NCBI GenBank assembly: GCA_033852095.1
Contig: JAWSVD010000131.1
Span: 1 to 57,372, forward strand
DNA length: 57,372 nt
Direction: 5' to 3'
Source: CALCKW01 sp033852095
Lineage (GTDB): Bacteria; Pseudomonadota; Gammaproteobacteria; CALCKW01
Shown piece by piece: positions 26,434-35,625 of the stretch; positions within the stretch are counted from its first letter, which is position 1, and every line of letters starts with the position of its first letter. The notes beneath the pieces are model-generated. The model worked only from the letters and a program-made list of their open reading frames with translations. It was not told where the DNA came from and ran no database searches. A program made the translations under genes and the position numbers.

Positions 26434-27697
26434 GCTGGTGCGTCATTTGGCCGGTCTTATTTCACTGTTAGTAGGAGCGTTCACCAGTGCTGTTTTCACA
26501 CTACTTACTACCACTGTTTCTGCCCGATATTTGGGTGTGGCAGATTTTGGCCTGTTTTCAACTGGCCTGGCCGCGATTGGTATAGTTGTTCCGCTCGCTT
26601 CTATGGGTGTTGCAGGTTTCTTGCTAAAAGAACTGTCGGGTACAGGGTTTGAAGCTATTAAGTACTTACGGCCTTCGTCCCGATTGCTTGTTATTGGGGT
26701 AGCCATTGGATTGACATTGGTATTGGTTTTTAGCTTTCTGCAGCATGAGATCGAGCTGAGAAATATAGTATTGCTCTTGGCATTAACTATACCTGGGTTG
26801 GTTCTACTAGAGCTTTTAGTGTGTAAGTTGCAAATCGAAGAGCGCTATTTTCCTTTGTCCTGTTGGCAGTCGGCGTTGGCAGTCGTTCGGTTCTTCATTG
26901 TTTTGGTGGCATTTTATTTTTGTAGTGAAATGGGGAGCCTGGGGCTTGCATTTGTTTATGTGGTTTCTGTTTGTACCATTGCACTGGCTGCTGTTCCGCT
27001 TGTGAGGCGCTTGTTTCGAGGCTGCATAGTATTGCCTGGCCGTGAGAATCTCATTGAAAGTAGGGTCGTTACTCAGGACAAAGTATCAATATATTCTGTA
27101 TTTGATCAAAGCTGGCCCTTTGCAGCATCTGCTTTACTCTATCTTGTGTATTTTCAAATAGACGTTGTCCTACTCAGTTTTATGGTTTCGAGTTCTGAGG
27201 TCGGTTTGTATGTGGCTGCTCATTCATTAATAGCCGCTACCTACCTTCTACCAAATGTTGTTTATCAACGATTCTTAATGCCTAAGCTGCATAGATTCGC
27301 TAATCAATCCGTTATACAGTTTAATAGAATAGTATATATGTCTGCTGGTCTGATGATGGCGGTTGGTGTAAGCGTTACTTTTCTGTTCTGGACAAGCGCC
27401 AGTTTGTTGGTGATGTCATTTTACGGTGATCAGTATTTCGATGCGATATTTTTGGTCGAAATTCTGGTTGTATGTATTCTGTTTCGGTTCGTCTCAACGA
27501 GCTTTGGCGCACCCTTAAACACCTCAGGTTTGGTTAAAGTAAAGATTCGAATAATGGGATTTTCTGCTGTTGTAAATGTTGTATTGAATCTAATTCTTAT
27601 ACCTGACCACGGCGGTGTCGGGGCGGCATTAGCAACCGTGGTTAGTGAATTTCTGCTTATGGTTTTGTTTGTTTTTACATATTACCGAAAATTCTAG
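26423..27697 (+). CDS. wzx: Wzx-type flippase (MATE/MOP superfamily oligosaccharide transporter)
   Basis: A 424-residue membrane protein with about 12–14 hydrophobic helices. VSARYLGVADFGLFSTGLA near the N terminus is typical of the polysaccharide-synthesis MOP family, and the C-terminal half has GAPLNTSGLVKVKIRI and NLILIPDHGGVGAALATV. It would flip undecaprenyl-linked repeat units to the periplasm. GTG 26423 overlaps the previous gene by 11 bases; GTG 26438 is an alternative. It converges on the minus-strand Wzz-like gene 21 bases downstream. Confidence 0.85.
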   Translation: MRIELVRHLAGLISLLVGAFTSAVFTLLTTTVSARYLGVADFGLFSTGLAAIGIVVPLASMGVAGFLLKELSGTGFEAIKYLRPSSRLLVIGVAIGLTLVLVFSFLQHEIELRNIVLLLALTIPGLVLLELLVCKLQIEERYFPLSCWQSALAVVRFFIVLVAFYFCSEMGSLGLAFVYVVSVCTIALAAVPLVRRLFRGCIVLPGRENLIESRVVTQDKVSIYSVFDQSWPFAASALLYLVYFQIDVVLLSFMVSSSEVGLYVAAHSLIAATYLLPNVVYQRFLMPKLHRFANQSVIQFNRIVYMSAGLMMAVGVSVTFLFWTSASLLVMSFYGDQYFDAIFLVEILVVCILFRFVSTSFGAPLNTSGLVKVKIRIMGFSAVVNVVLNLILIPDHGGVGAALATVVSEFLLMVLFVFTYYRKF

Positions 27698-27718
27698 ACG
27701 ACATTTATATTCTTCGGC

Positions 27719-28507
27719 TTATGTTTGTTTGTATGTTCTCCATCCGGCTTTAAACCAAACAAATGTGCATGCCGTGAGCATACTGGTCAACAGTATTGCA
27801 ATGATTCCGGAGAGTAGTTTTGGAAAAAGAGCCGAGTTCCTTGTGAATGGTGCAATTGTTACATCTGCAATTTCATTGTATGTGAAATTATTGCTGCCGA
27901 ATGTCCTAGAAGGGCTTACTTTGAAAGCTATGGCGGTGTTTTTTAGTGACTCTTCTGCTTCTAGAGCTGCTTTCTTTAAAGACGTCCCAATTACGTCATT
28001 AAGAAAATCGGGTGCTTCTTCAGGATATATCGTAACAAGTTCTAGGTCGATCGAGGCTGGGAAGTCGGGTTCAAAGTTCCGCTTCATTTTCGAAATTATA
28101 TTAGTTTCAAAACAGTCGTAATCCACATCCGCGTTACAGACCAGTGCTGCGAGCCGGTGCGCTTTAAATGTTGACCACCAAAGTCTGTTGTTATTTATTG
28201 CTGATACGAAATGATAGAACAATGGAATTTGTACGTCTTGAGCAAGGTGTCTTGGCTCAACAACTGTATTGCTAAGTACGAGTGCGTCAAGCTGCTTCCT
28301 GTCAAGAACATACACAGCGCTGGCGTCTGACAACGATTCTTGAATAGCGCCCTTAGTCACGAATTGTGGAGGGACACTGAATAGTAGAGCAATTCCTACT
28401 GTGGCCACCGATAAAAATACGACGAAGAAGACGAATAAATCGCTGAGGATAGTGTCCACTGCATGGTATAGAGTGGCGTTTTTTTGCTTTCGCATTTGGT
28501 AGTACAT
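27719..28507 (-). CDS. Wzz-like chain-length determinant protein
   Basis: A 262-residue protein with a hydrophobic helix near each end (about residues 22–44 and 232–254) and a periplasm-sized middle, the Wzz layout. FLNDVIGTSLKKAALEAEESLKN resembles the segment before the coiled region in Wzz. It is shorter than typical Wzz (about 325 or more) and has no kinase domain. The first ATG is at 28507; TTG 28543 and ATG 28495 are alternatives. It is the only minus-strand gene of the island, convergent with wzx. Confidence 0.65.
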   Translation of the reverse strand: MYYQMRKQKNATLYHAVDTILSDLFVFFVVFLSVATVGIALLFSVPPQFVTKGAIQESLSDASAVYVLDRKQLDALVLSNTVVEPRHLAQDVQIPLFYHFVSAINNNRLWWSTFKAHRLAALVCNADVDYDCFETNIISKMKRNFEPDFPASIDLELVTIYPEEAPDFLNDVIGTSLKKAALEAEESLKNTAIAFKVSPSRTFGSNNFTYNEIADVTIAPFTRNSALFPKLLSGIIAILLTSMLTACTFVWFKAGWRTYKQT

Positions 28508-28761
28508 CTCGGTTGTGGCAGCCTCATCTACGTACGAGCACAATGGAATGTCGCTAGGGTGGGCTGTAAAATATTTTGAACGTTATCGTTTGTAGGTACT
28601 AAAATTGTCTAGCCATACACGTGTTCCAACAGCGCTGTTGTTCAGTGTTATAGACTAGTCCGCTCGAAATTGTGGTGTAAAAATTGCGTTGTGTAGAGTT
28701 TAAATAGTTCAGATTGTATGGTTTGTCCGGCCAGTTGTTCGATAAAAAGTGAGTGTAAGGC

Positions 28762-30126
28762 GTGAATTTAGAGGAAGGGTTTGTAAGGCAGCACGAGAGG
28801 CTGTTCGCGACTTTGACTTGGTTAGCTGATCTTCTTGTTCCAGTGGCTACGTTCTATGTTTCCTATTGGGTTGTTTTTGGTATAGAGCTTAAGCCCGAAT
28901 CCTACATTAGCGCACTTGTGTGTTCTGTGGGTGTGTCGGCGGTATATTTCCCTTTTTTGTCGCTCTATCGAACCCGACGGGGGGAATCGTTGCTAGCGGA
29001 ACTCAGAATGGTCTCTATCGCTGTGTTCCTGTTATTTGTAACTCTATCATTGGTAGCGGTTATGGCGGGCGACATTGAGTCCTACTCGAGATCTTGGTTT
29101 TTCATCTGGTTTTGCATGACTTTGTTGCTTATGAGCTGCGCGCGGTTCATGTTGCGTGTTCTTTTGCGTATTCTACGAAGTTCTGGATATAACCAGCGAC
29201 ATATAGTGATTGTCGGAGAACCTGTGTTGTGCCAAGAAGTAAAGGATACCCTAGTGCAGCAGGCTTGGACGGGGCTCAACGTGCTGGAAGTCTTTGATGG
29301 TGAAATTGATGGCATTTCTCGGGACTTGCAGCAGTTTTTAGATTACCGGTACGTGGACCAAGTGTGGCTTGCTATGCCTCTACGGTCTGAGGCTGCATTG
29401 CATCGATTGAGCAAGCAGCTTGCCCGATATGTTGTAGATGTTCGATATGTACCAGACAGCCGTGGTGCAATATTGTTGGGGAAATCCATCGAGCAAGTCG
29501 CTGGGCTGCCAGTGATGAACTTGTCTGAGACGCCAATAGACGGTTTTAACCGGTTTCTAAAGGAGGTTGAGGACCGGCTTCTTGCGTTAGTTTTTTTATT
29601 AATACTGTGCCCATTGATGGTAGTTGTTGCAACTGGGGTGAAGCTAAGTTCTCCTGGGCCTATTTTCTATCGCCAAGAACGCCTGGGTGTAAGTAGTCGC
29701 TCGATTCGAATGTTCAAATTCCGGACCATGCCCGTTGATACCGAGAGCCGATCGGGGCCCGTCTGGAACAAGAAAGGCGAGGTGCGTGCCACGCCTTTTG
29801 GGCATTTTTTGCGCAGCACCAGCCTGGATGAGCTGCCTCAGCTTTTTAATGTGTTGATCGGTGAGATGTCTATTGTGGGGCCCAGGCCCGAGCGACCGAT
29901 GTTTGTCGAGCAGTTCAAACATGAAATTCCCGGTTATATGCAGAAGCACCGGGTGAAGGCGGGGATCACGGGTTGGGCTCAAATTAACGGCTGGCGCGGC
30001 GATACAGATCTGAACAAGCGCATTGAACATGATCTCTACTACATCCAGCATTGGTCGCTTTTGTTTGATTTCAAGATCATTCTGTTAACCATCACGCGCG
30101 GCTTGATCCATAAAAACGCCGGTTAA
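28762..30126 (+). CDS. wcaJ: Undecaprenyl-phosphate sugar-1-phosphate transferase (WcaJ-type)
   Basis: A 454-residue initiating transferase that loads the first sugar phosphate on undecaprenyl phosphate. The N-terminal half has four to five hydrophobic helices and a nucleotide-fold domain (HIVIVGEPVLCQEVKD). The C-terminal catalytic part has SPGPIFYRQERLG, MFKFRTMPVD, RSTSLDELPQLFNVLIGEMS, VGPRPERP and the GWAQINGWRGDTD stretch. GTG 28762 follows AAGG with only one base between, so initiation may be weak. G+C is about 47% at 28981–29040 but 65% at 29941–30000. Confidence 0.9.
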   Translation: MNLEEGFVRQHERLFATLTWLADLLVPVATFYVSYWVVFGIELKPESYISALVCSVGVSAVYFPFLSLYRTRRGESLLAELRMVSIAVFLLFVTLSLVAVMAGDIESYSRSWFFIWFCMTLLLMSCARFMLRVLLRILRSSGYNQRHIVIVGEPVLCQEVKDTLVQQAWTGLNVLEVFDGEIDGISRDLQQFLDYRYVDQVWLAMPLRSEAALHRLSKQLARYVVDVRYVPDSRGAILLGKSIEQVAGLPVMNLSETPIDGFNRFLKEVEDRLLALVFLLILCPLMVVVATGVKLSSPGPIFYRQERLGVSSRSIRMFKFRTMPVDTESRSGPVWNKKGEVRATPFGHFLRSTSLDELPQLFNVLIGEMSIVGPRPERPMFVEQFKHEIPGYMQKHRVKAGITGWAQINGWRGDTDLNKRIEHDLYYIQHWSLLFDFKIILLTITRGLIHKNAG

Positions 30127-30239
30127 AGCAGATAAAATCGGTTTTCTTCTGTCTATTTCTCTTTCTTGCACCTGCTCTGCATGACTCAGCGTACGTGAAC
30201 AGGTATCCTTCGTCGGTTATCCGAGTGGATTGTGCGTAG

Positions 30240-31601
30240 ATGACCCGCAAGTTATACATTAAGACTCATGGCTGCCAGATGAACGAGTACGACTCAGCGA
30301 AGATGCTGGATGTACTCAGTGAGTCTGAAGGTGTTGTGCTGACTGATAAGCCTGAAGACGCTGATATTTTGCTGCTAAATACCTGTTCCATCAGGGAAAA
30401 GGCGCAAGAAAAGGTGTTTTCAGAGTTAGGTCGCTGGGCCAAACACAAGGCCAAAAACCCCAATTTGGTGATTGGTGTGGGCGGTTGTGTAGCCAGTCAG
30501 GAAGGAGAAGCGATCCAGAAGCGTGCGCCGCAGGTGGATGTGGTGTTTGGGCCGCAGACTCTGCACCGGTTGCCGGGCTTGTTGGCCGAAGCTCGCGATA
30601 AGCGGGGCCCGGTTGTCGATATTTCCTTTCCTGAGATCGAAAAATTTGATCGCCTGCCCGAGCCTCGGGCGGACGGGCCTACAGCTTTTGTGTCCATCAT
30701 GGAGGGCTGTTCCAAATACTGCTCTTTTTGTGTTGTTCCCTACACGCGCGGTGAAGAGATTAGTCGGCCTTTGGACGACGTCATCGCCGAGGTGGCATCC
30801 TTGGCGGAGCAGGGTGTGCGTGAAGTTAACCTCTTGGGACAGAACGTCAACGCTTATAGGGGCGAGATGGATGACGGGGAGATCGCTGATCTCGCGTATC
30901 TCATCAGCTTTGTCGCGGCGGTCGGTGGTATCGAGCGGATTCGCTACACCACGTCTCATCCAGTTGAGTTCTCTGACAGCCTCATTGAGGTCTACGGCGA
31001 AGTTCCTGAGCTTGTGAGCTTTGTGCATTTGCCCGTGCAGAGCGGGGCTGACCGCGTGCTCGCTGCCATGAAGCGCGGCCATACGCGGATCGAATACAAG
31101 AGCCGCATCCGTAAATTGCGCGAAGTTCGTCCCGATATCTGTTTGTCATCTGACTTTATCGTGGGGTTTCCCGGCGAGACAGAGCGTGATTTTGAAGACA
31201 CGATGAAATTGATAGAAGAGATCGGTTTTGATCACTCTTTCAGTTTTATTTACAGCGCGCGCCCCGGCACGCCTGCGGCCTCTATAGAGGATGATCTGCC
31301 GATGGCGGAGAAAAAAGAGCGCCTAGCCAAGTTGCAAGCGCTGATCATCAAGCAAGCGGCAGCGATCAGTGAAGCCATGGTGGGCACTCGGCAACGTATT
31401 TTAGTCGAGCGCCCCGCCCGTCGTGGTGAGGGGGAGGTGGCTGGTCGCACAGAGAACAACCGGGTGGTGAATTTTGCCGGAAGCGAGCGACTGGTGGGCT
31501 ATTTTGTCGATGTGCGCATCACGGATGCACGGCCCAATTCGCTACGAGGCGAGTTAGTGGCCATCAATGACCCTAAAGCAGAGGCCTTAGACCTTGTCTG
31601 A
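30240..31601 (+). CDS. miaB: tRNA-2-methylthio-N6-dimethylallyladenosine synthase
   Basis: A 453-residue radical SAM methylthiotransferase modifying A37 of tRNAs. The N-terminal auxiliary cluster cysteines are C12, C49 and C83; the radical SAM motif is C157-x3-C161-x2-C164 (CSKYCSFC). HLPVQSGADRVLAAMKRGHT is the family middle signature, and a C-terminal TRAM-like region ends the protein. Its last codons overlap the ybeZ start. Confidence 0.97.
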   Translation: MTRKLYIKTHGCQMNEYDSAKMLDVLSESEGVVLTDKPEDADILLLNTCSIREKAQEKVFSELGRWAKHKAKNPNLVIGVGGCVASQEGEAIQKRAPQVDVVFGPQTLHRLPGLLAEARDKRGPVVDISFPEIEKFDRLPEPRADGPTAFVSIMEGCSKYCSFCVVPYTRGEEISRPLDDVIAEVASLAEQGVREVNLLGQNVNAYRGEMDDGEIADLAYLISFVAAVGGIERIRYTTSHPVEFSDSLIEVYGEVPELVSFVHLPVQSGADRVLAAMKRGHTRIEYKSRIRKLREVRPDICLSSDFIVGFPGETERDFEDTMKLIEEIGFDHSFSFIYSARPGTPAASIEDDLPMAEKKERLAKLQALIIKQAAAISEAMVGTRQRILVERPARRGEGEVAGRTENNRVVNFAGSERLVGYFVDVRITDARPNSLRGELVAINDPKAEALDLV

Positions 31602-32595
31602 AACGATTGTGAGCCAGCAAAAACAAATTGAGACCCAGAGGTTAGAGTTCAGTCTTGAGCCTGTGGATAATCAGCAGCTCGCGGCTTTGTGTGGGCAGCT
31701 CAACGCCAATCTGAAGTTGATCGAATCACGGCTGCTGGTGGAAATCAGCAACCGCGGGGGCTTTTTCGCCGTGGAGGGCGAACAGGCGGCGATTGAGCAG
31801 GCCGAGAGCGTATTGCGTGAGCTTTATGCTTTGGCAGCGGAGCAGTCACTGAGTGATGAAGTGGTGCATTTGCACTTGAGCAGCTCAAACCCCGCTGATT
31901 CTCAGCTCGATGATCTTTCTTGCCAAATTTCGATGCGCCGGATGAAGATCCGGGCACGCGGGGCGTGCCAGGCAGATTATGTGCGTGCCATCGGTGCCAA
32001 TGACCTGACTTTTGGTGAAGGGCCAGCGGGAACCGGTAAAACATATTTGGCTGTGGCTGCGGCGGTTGAACTGCTGGAAAAAGAACAGGTTAGGCGCTTG
32101 GTGTTGGTGCGGCCAGCGGTCGAGGCAGGGGAGCGATTGGGCTTTTTGCCTGGTGATCTGACGCAAAAAATCGACCCCTATTTACGCCCCATCTATGACG
32201 CACTCTATGAGTTCATGGGCTTTGAGCGTGTGGCTAAGCTCATTGATCGCAGTGTGATCGAGGTGGCGCCGCTCGCCTTTATGCGCGGCCGCACCCTCAA
32301 TCACGCCTGCATCATCATGGATGAAGCACAGAACACCACGCGTGAGCAGATGAAAATGTTTCTCACGCGCATCGGCTTCGGCAGCAAGGCGATTGTCACG
32401 GGGGACACATCTCAGATCGATTTACCCAATAAAAGCCAATCGGGGCTGAGCCATGCGCGCAGCTTGTTGTCGGACGTGGACGGCATTGGCTTTGTGAAAT
32501 TTGGGGCGCGAGACGTTGTGCGGCATCCACTTGTGAAGCGCATTGTTCAGGCCTACGATATCGAAGAGAGTAAAGTCGCTGAAATATCCCGATGA
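31594..32595 (+). CDS. ybeZ: PhoH-like ATPase YbeZ
   Basis: A 333-residue PhoH-family protein, a predicted RNA-linked ATPase that partners YbeY. Walker A is GPAGTGKT at residues 143–150, followed by LVRPAVEAGERLGFLPGDL, the IIMDEAQNTT Walker B segment and GDTSQIDLP. The N-terminal 115 residues form a KH-like part. TTG 31594 overlaps the miaB stop and has GAGG nine bases upstream; GTG 31609 is an alternative. Confidence 0.93.
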   Translation: MSETIVSQQKQIETQRLEFSLEPVDNQQLAALCGQLNANLKLIESRLLVEISNRGGFFAVEGEQAAIEQAESVLRELYALAAEQSLSDEVVHLHLSSSNPADSQLDDLSCQISMRRMKIRARGACQADYVRAIGANDLTFGEGPAGTGKTYLAVAAAVELLEKEQVRRLVLVRPAVEAGERLGFLPGDLTQKIDPYLRPIYDALYEFMGFERVAKLIDRSVIEVAPLAFMRGRTLNHACIIMDEAQNTTREQMKMFLTRIGFGSKAIVTGDTSQIDLPNKSQSGLSHARSLLSDVDGIGFVKFGARDVVRHPLVKRIVQAYDIEESKVAEISR

Positions 32596-33071
32596 GTGAG
32601 CCCAGTACAGAAATGGAGGGCTTCGCCACGGAGATCGACGTTCAGTTTGCCAGCGATGAGCTGGCCAGCTCTGGGCCGGATGAAGCTTTTGTTATCGCTT
32701 GGGCCGTTAAAGCGATGCAAGGCGGGGCATTTGGCTGCACAATCCGCTTTGTCGAGCGTGCGGAGATTGCCGCGCTTAACACCGAATTCCGGCAGCGCGA
32801 ATCAGCGACCAATGTGTTGGCGTTTGAAACAGGTATCCCTCCCGAGTTCGCCGGTGGATACTTGGGCGATATAGCGATCTGTGTGCCCGTGGTGCTTGAA
32901 GAAGCGCAGGCACAAGACAAAGCGTCGCTTTCGCATTTTGCGCATATGGTGGTGCACGGTGTGTTACATCTGCGCGGTTTTGATCATATCGACAGCATAG
33001 ATGCAGAAAAAATGGAGCATTTGGAAGCGCAATTGCTAGCCTTAGAAGATATAAGAAACCCTTACGACTGA
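32592..33071 (+). CDS. ybeY: Endoribonuclease YbeY
   Basis: A 159-residue metal-dependent RNase in 16S rRNA 3' processing and ribosome quality control. The H-x3-H-x5-H zinc motif is visible in HMVVHGVLHLRGFDH, preceded by TNVLAFETG and YLGDIAIC. It starts in an ATGA overlap with ybeZ, the usual order. Confidence 0.95.
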   Translation: MSEPSTEMEGFATEIDVQFASDELASSGPDEAFVIAWAVKAMQGGAFGCTIRFVERAEIAALNTEFRQRESATNVLAFETGIPPEFAGGYLGDIAICVPVVLEEAQAQDKASLSHFAHMVVHGVLHLRGFDHIDSIDAEKMEHLEAQLLALEDIRNPYD

Positions 33072-33097
33072 GAGACCGGGAGACAATACGAGCAGCC

Positions 33098-33949
33098 ATG
33101 GCTGACGACAACCCAGACAGTAGCCAGCGTTCCTTTGTGGAGCGCATTGCACAAGCTTTTGGTAACGAACCACGAGACCGTGGTGAGCTACTCGAAATCC
33201 TAGAAGACGCGCACCTGCGGTCTTTGATCGACACCGATTCGCTGTCGATGATAAACGGTGTGTTTGAAGTGGCGGACATGCAAGTCCGCGACATCATGAT
33301 CCCTCGTGCGCAGATGGTCTGTGTTGAGGTTGATGCCCCCCTTGAAGAGATCCTCGACGTCATCATTCAAAGCGGACACTCCCGGTTCCCGGTGGTCGGC
33401 GAGAGCCGTGACGAGGTCTTGGGTGTGATACTCGCCAAGGACCTGCTCAGGCTGGCGTTGAGCAGCGACGTTGGGGCCTTTAAAATAGAAGCGCACATGC
33501 GCAAGCCCGAGCTGACGCCTGAGAGTAAGCGGCTGAATGTCTTGCTGCGGGATTTCCGTAATCAACGCACGCACATGGCCATCGTGATCGACGAGTACGG
33601 CGGTGTCGCGGGCCTGGTGACCATTGAAGATGTGCTCGAGCGCATTGTGGGTGAAATTGACGATGAACATGACTCGGAAGAGGTCATCAATATCCGGCCG
33701 CATGACGACGGGCGTTATTCCGTCCGGGCGCTGACGCCCATCGAAGAGATCAACGACGAGCTTAAGCTGTCGCTGTCGGATGACGAGTTCGATACGGTAG
33801 GCGGGCTGGTGATCAATGCCTTTGGCTACCTGCCCACGCCCGGTGAAAGCGTCACCTTGGGTGGGTACCGGGTGACGGTCTTAGCGGGCGACAAGCGCCG
33901 TATCCATTTGTTGCAAATGGCGCCAGTTGAATTGTCCGAGATTTCCTGA
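33098..33949 (+). CDS. corC: CorC/HlyC-family transporter-associated CBS protein
   Basis: A 283-residue soluble protein with two CBS domains (VRDIMIPRAQMVCVEVD; FRNQRTHMAIVIDEYGGVAGLVTIED) and a C-terminal CorC_HlyC domain (DEFDTVGGLVINAFGYLPTPGE). E. coli CorC (YbeX) is linked to Mg/Co efflux and, more recently, ribosome metabolism. It sits between ybeY and lnt as in many gammaproteobacteria. Confidence 0.93.
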   Translation: MADDNPDSSQRSFVERIAQAFGNEPRDRGELLEILEDAHLRSLIDTDSLSMINGVFEVADMQVRDIMIPRAQMVCVEVDAPLEEILDVIIQSGHSRFPVVGESRDEVLGVILAKDLLRLALSSDVGAFKIEAHMRKPELTPESKRLNVLLRDFRNQRTHMAIVIDEYGGVAGLVTIEDVLERIVGEIDDEHDSEEVINIRPHDDGRYSVRALTPIEEINDELKLSLSDDEFDTVGGLVINAFGYLPTPGESVTLGGYRVTVLAGDKRRIHLLQMAPVELSEIS

Positions 33950-33965
33950 CATCGCTGAGAGCAAG

Positions 33966-35477
33966 GTGAAATCCCTGTGGTTTTCTCGGGCTGTCGCGCT
34001 GCTGGCGGGTTGTCTGTACCCGCTCGCCTTTGCTCCCTTCGCCTGGCGGCCTGTCTCTGTGATTGCCTTGGCCGTTTTTTGGGTTGTTCTGCGTGGTTCT
34101 GCGCCTAGGCAGGCGGCCTTGCTGGGTTGGCTGTTTGGCATCGGCATGTTCGGCGTCGGTGTCAATTGGATCTATCACAGCTTGCACCTGTTCGGGCAGG
34201 CCGTCGCGCCTCTGGCTGCGCTGGGGGCTGCTGGTTTTGTGGCGGTGGTGGCCTTGTACCCCGCGCTCTTCGCTTGGCTTCAGGTACGCTTGCTTGTCGG
34301 CTGGCAGGGGGGCTCCCGAGAGCTCTTGATGCTGCCGTTCCTGTGGTTCAGCCTCGAGTGCTTCCGCGAGTGGTTCTTGGTCGGCTTCCCTTGGTTGCAG
34401 CTGGGCTACAGTGGTCTTGATACGCCGCTAGAATACCTGGCGCCCTGGGGTGGTGTGCTGCTGGTCTCGCTGGCCTCCGCTCTGTTGGCTGGGGCGCTTG
34501 CTTTCTTGGTTGTTCGCCGTACGCTTCGAGCTACCATCGCCTCTGCGGCGGTAATGGTCACTGTTTTGGGTTTGTCCAGCTTGGCTGGGTCGGTGCGGTG
34601 GGGGGAGAATTTCGGTTCACCACTGAGGGTCCGCATGGTGCAGGGCAACGTCGAGCAGGGCATCAAGTTTGAGGCGAGCCACCTTGTGCCTTCCTTGCAG
34701 AAATATGTCGACTTGTCTTTGCAGGGCAGCGATGCGCCTCCCGATCTTTTGATTTGGCCTGAAACAGCTGTGCCGATCTACTTTGAGCAGGCGCAAGGTT
34801 TCTTGGCGCCTTTCAGGGAAGAGCTGATCAATCGAAACACTCACTGGTTGATGGGGGGCTTTAGTTGGCATGATCAAAGCGAGCGAACCTTCAACACAGT
34901 GCGGGTGGCCACTGCAGAGCAGAGGCTTGATTACAGTAAGCGTCATCTCGTGCCCTTTGGGGAATACATGCCGCTGCGCTGGGTGTTGGAGTTTTTACGG
35001 CGCTGGGTGGCTATTCCCATGTCGGACATCAGCGCAGGCGAGGGGGAGCCCTTGCCTTTGCCTGTCGGTGAGACCTTGGCGGCCGTTTCTATTTGTTACG
35101 ACGATGCCTTCGGTGCGGAGATTATTCGGCAGTTACCTGCGGCGCATTATTTGGTCAATGTCAGCAACGACGCCTGGTTTGGGGAGTCCTGGGCGCCTGC
35201 GCAGCACCAAGAAATAGCGCGGATGCGGACGCTGGAGACAGACCGGCCTATGCTCAGGGCCACCAACACGGGGGTCAGTTCCTTAATCGACCGGCACGGG
35301 CGTGTCGTGGAGAGTGCGCGGCCTTTTGAGGCGGCTGTGCTCGATGTCACGGTGCAACCTAGGGCAGGGCAGACATTCTTCGTGCGGTATGGCTTGCTGT
35401 CGGTATTTGTTTTACTGGCGGTTTTTTGGCTGTTGTTGCTTGTGCCATTGCGCAGCAAAAAAACCAGCGCATTTTGA
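33966..35477 (+). CDS. lnt: Apolipoprotein N-acyltransferase
   Basis: A 503-residue inner-membrane enzyme adding the third acyl chain to lipoproteins. The N-terminal half has several hydrophobic helices; the nitrilase-like domain carries the catalytic glutamate in WPETAVP, the lysine in KRHLVPFGEYMPLRW and the cysteine in SICYDDAFG. GTG 33966 is chosen because it follows corC closely and begins the basic–hydrophobic signal (VKSLWFSRAVALLAG); TTG 33927 inside corC is a longer alternative. Confidence 0.93.
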   Translation: MKSLWFSRAVALLAGCLYPLAFAPFAWRPVSVIALAVFWVVLRGSAPRQAALLGWLFGIGMFGVGVNWIYHSLHLFGQAVAPLAALGAAGFVAVVALYPALFAWLQVRLLVGWQGGSRELLMLPFLWFSLECFREWFLVGFPWLQLGYSGLDTPLEYLAPWGGVLLVSLASALLAGALAFLVVRRTLRATIASAAVMVTVLGLSSLAGSVRWGENFGSPLRVRMVQGNVEQGIKFEASHLVPSLQKYVDLSLQGSDAPPDLLIWPETAVPIYFEQAQGFLAPFREELINRNTHWLMGGFSWHDQSERTFNTVRVATAEQRLDYSKRHLVPFGEYMPLRWVLEFLRRWVAIPMSDISAGEGEPLPLPVGETLAAVSICYDDAFGAEIIRQLPAAHYLVNVSNDAWFGESWAPAQHQEIARMRTLETDRPMLRATNTGVSSLIDRHGRVVESARPFEAAVLDVTVQPRAGQTFFVRYGLLSVFVLLAVFWLLLLVPLRSKKTSAF

Positions 35478-35625
35478 TGTTGGCTCAGTTGATGAGGTAT
35501 CATGCGCGGCGTTGGGGTCAGAGGCGGCTTAGTGCGTCGTGTCGCTGGCTTCGTCATTGGGCTTGAAGCGCTCTAAGGTGCCGAACGCCAAGTTTGTTAT
35601 TGAAATCTAAACGGGGGAATCGAGC

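Larger units (their letters stand above)
21749..29700. other. AT-rich surface-polysaccharide island
   Basis: Base composition drops sharply here. Hand counts give 20 of 60 G+C at 24601–24660 and 18 of 60 at 25681–25740, against 32 of 60 in fbp (38941–39000). Codons such as AGA, ATA and TTA become common. The block carries polymerase-, glycosyltransferase-, pyruvyltransferase-, flippase- and Wzz-like genes between conserved ahcY and miaB. No integrase, transposase or direct repeat was seen. The right edge is set inside wcaJ where G+C rises; it is approximate. Confidence 0.7.

Noticed and set aside
30426..31082. 218-codon minus-strand frame opposite miaB
   Set aside because: It is antisense to the conserved MTTase and radical SAM regions of miaB and has no recognisable motif.
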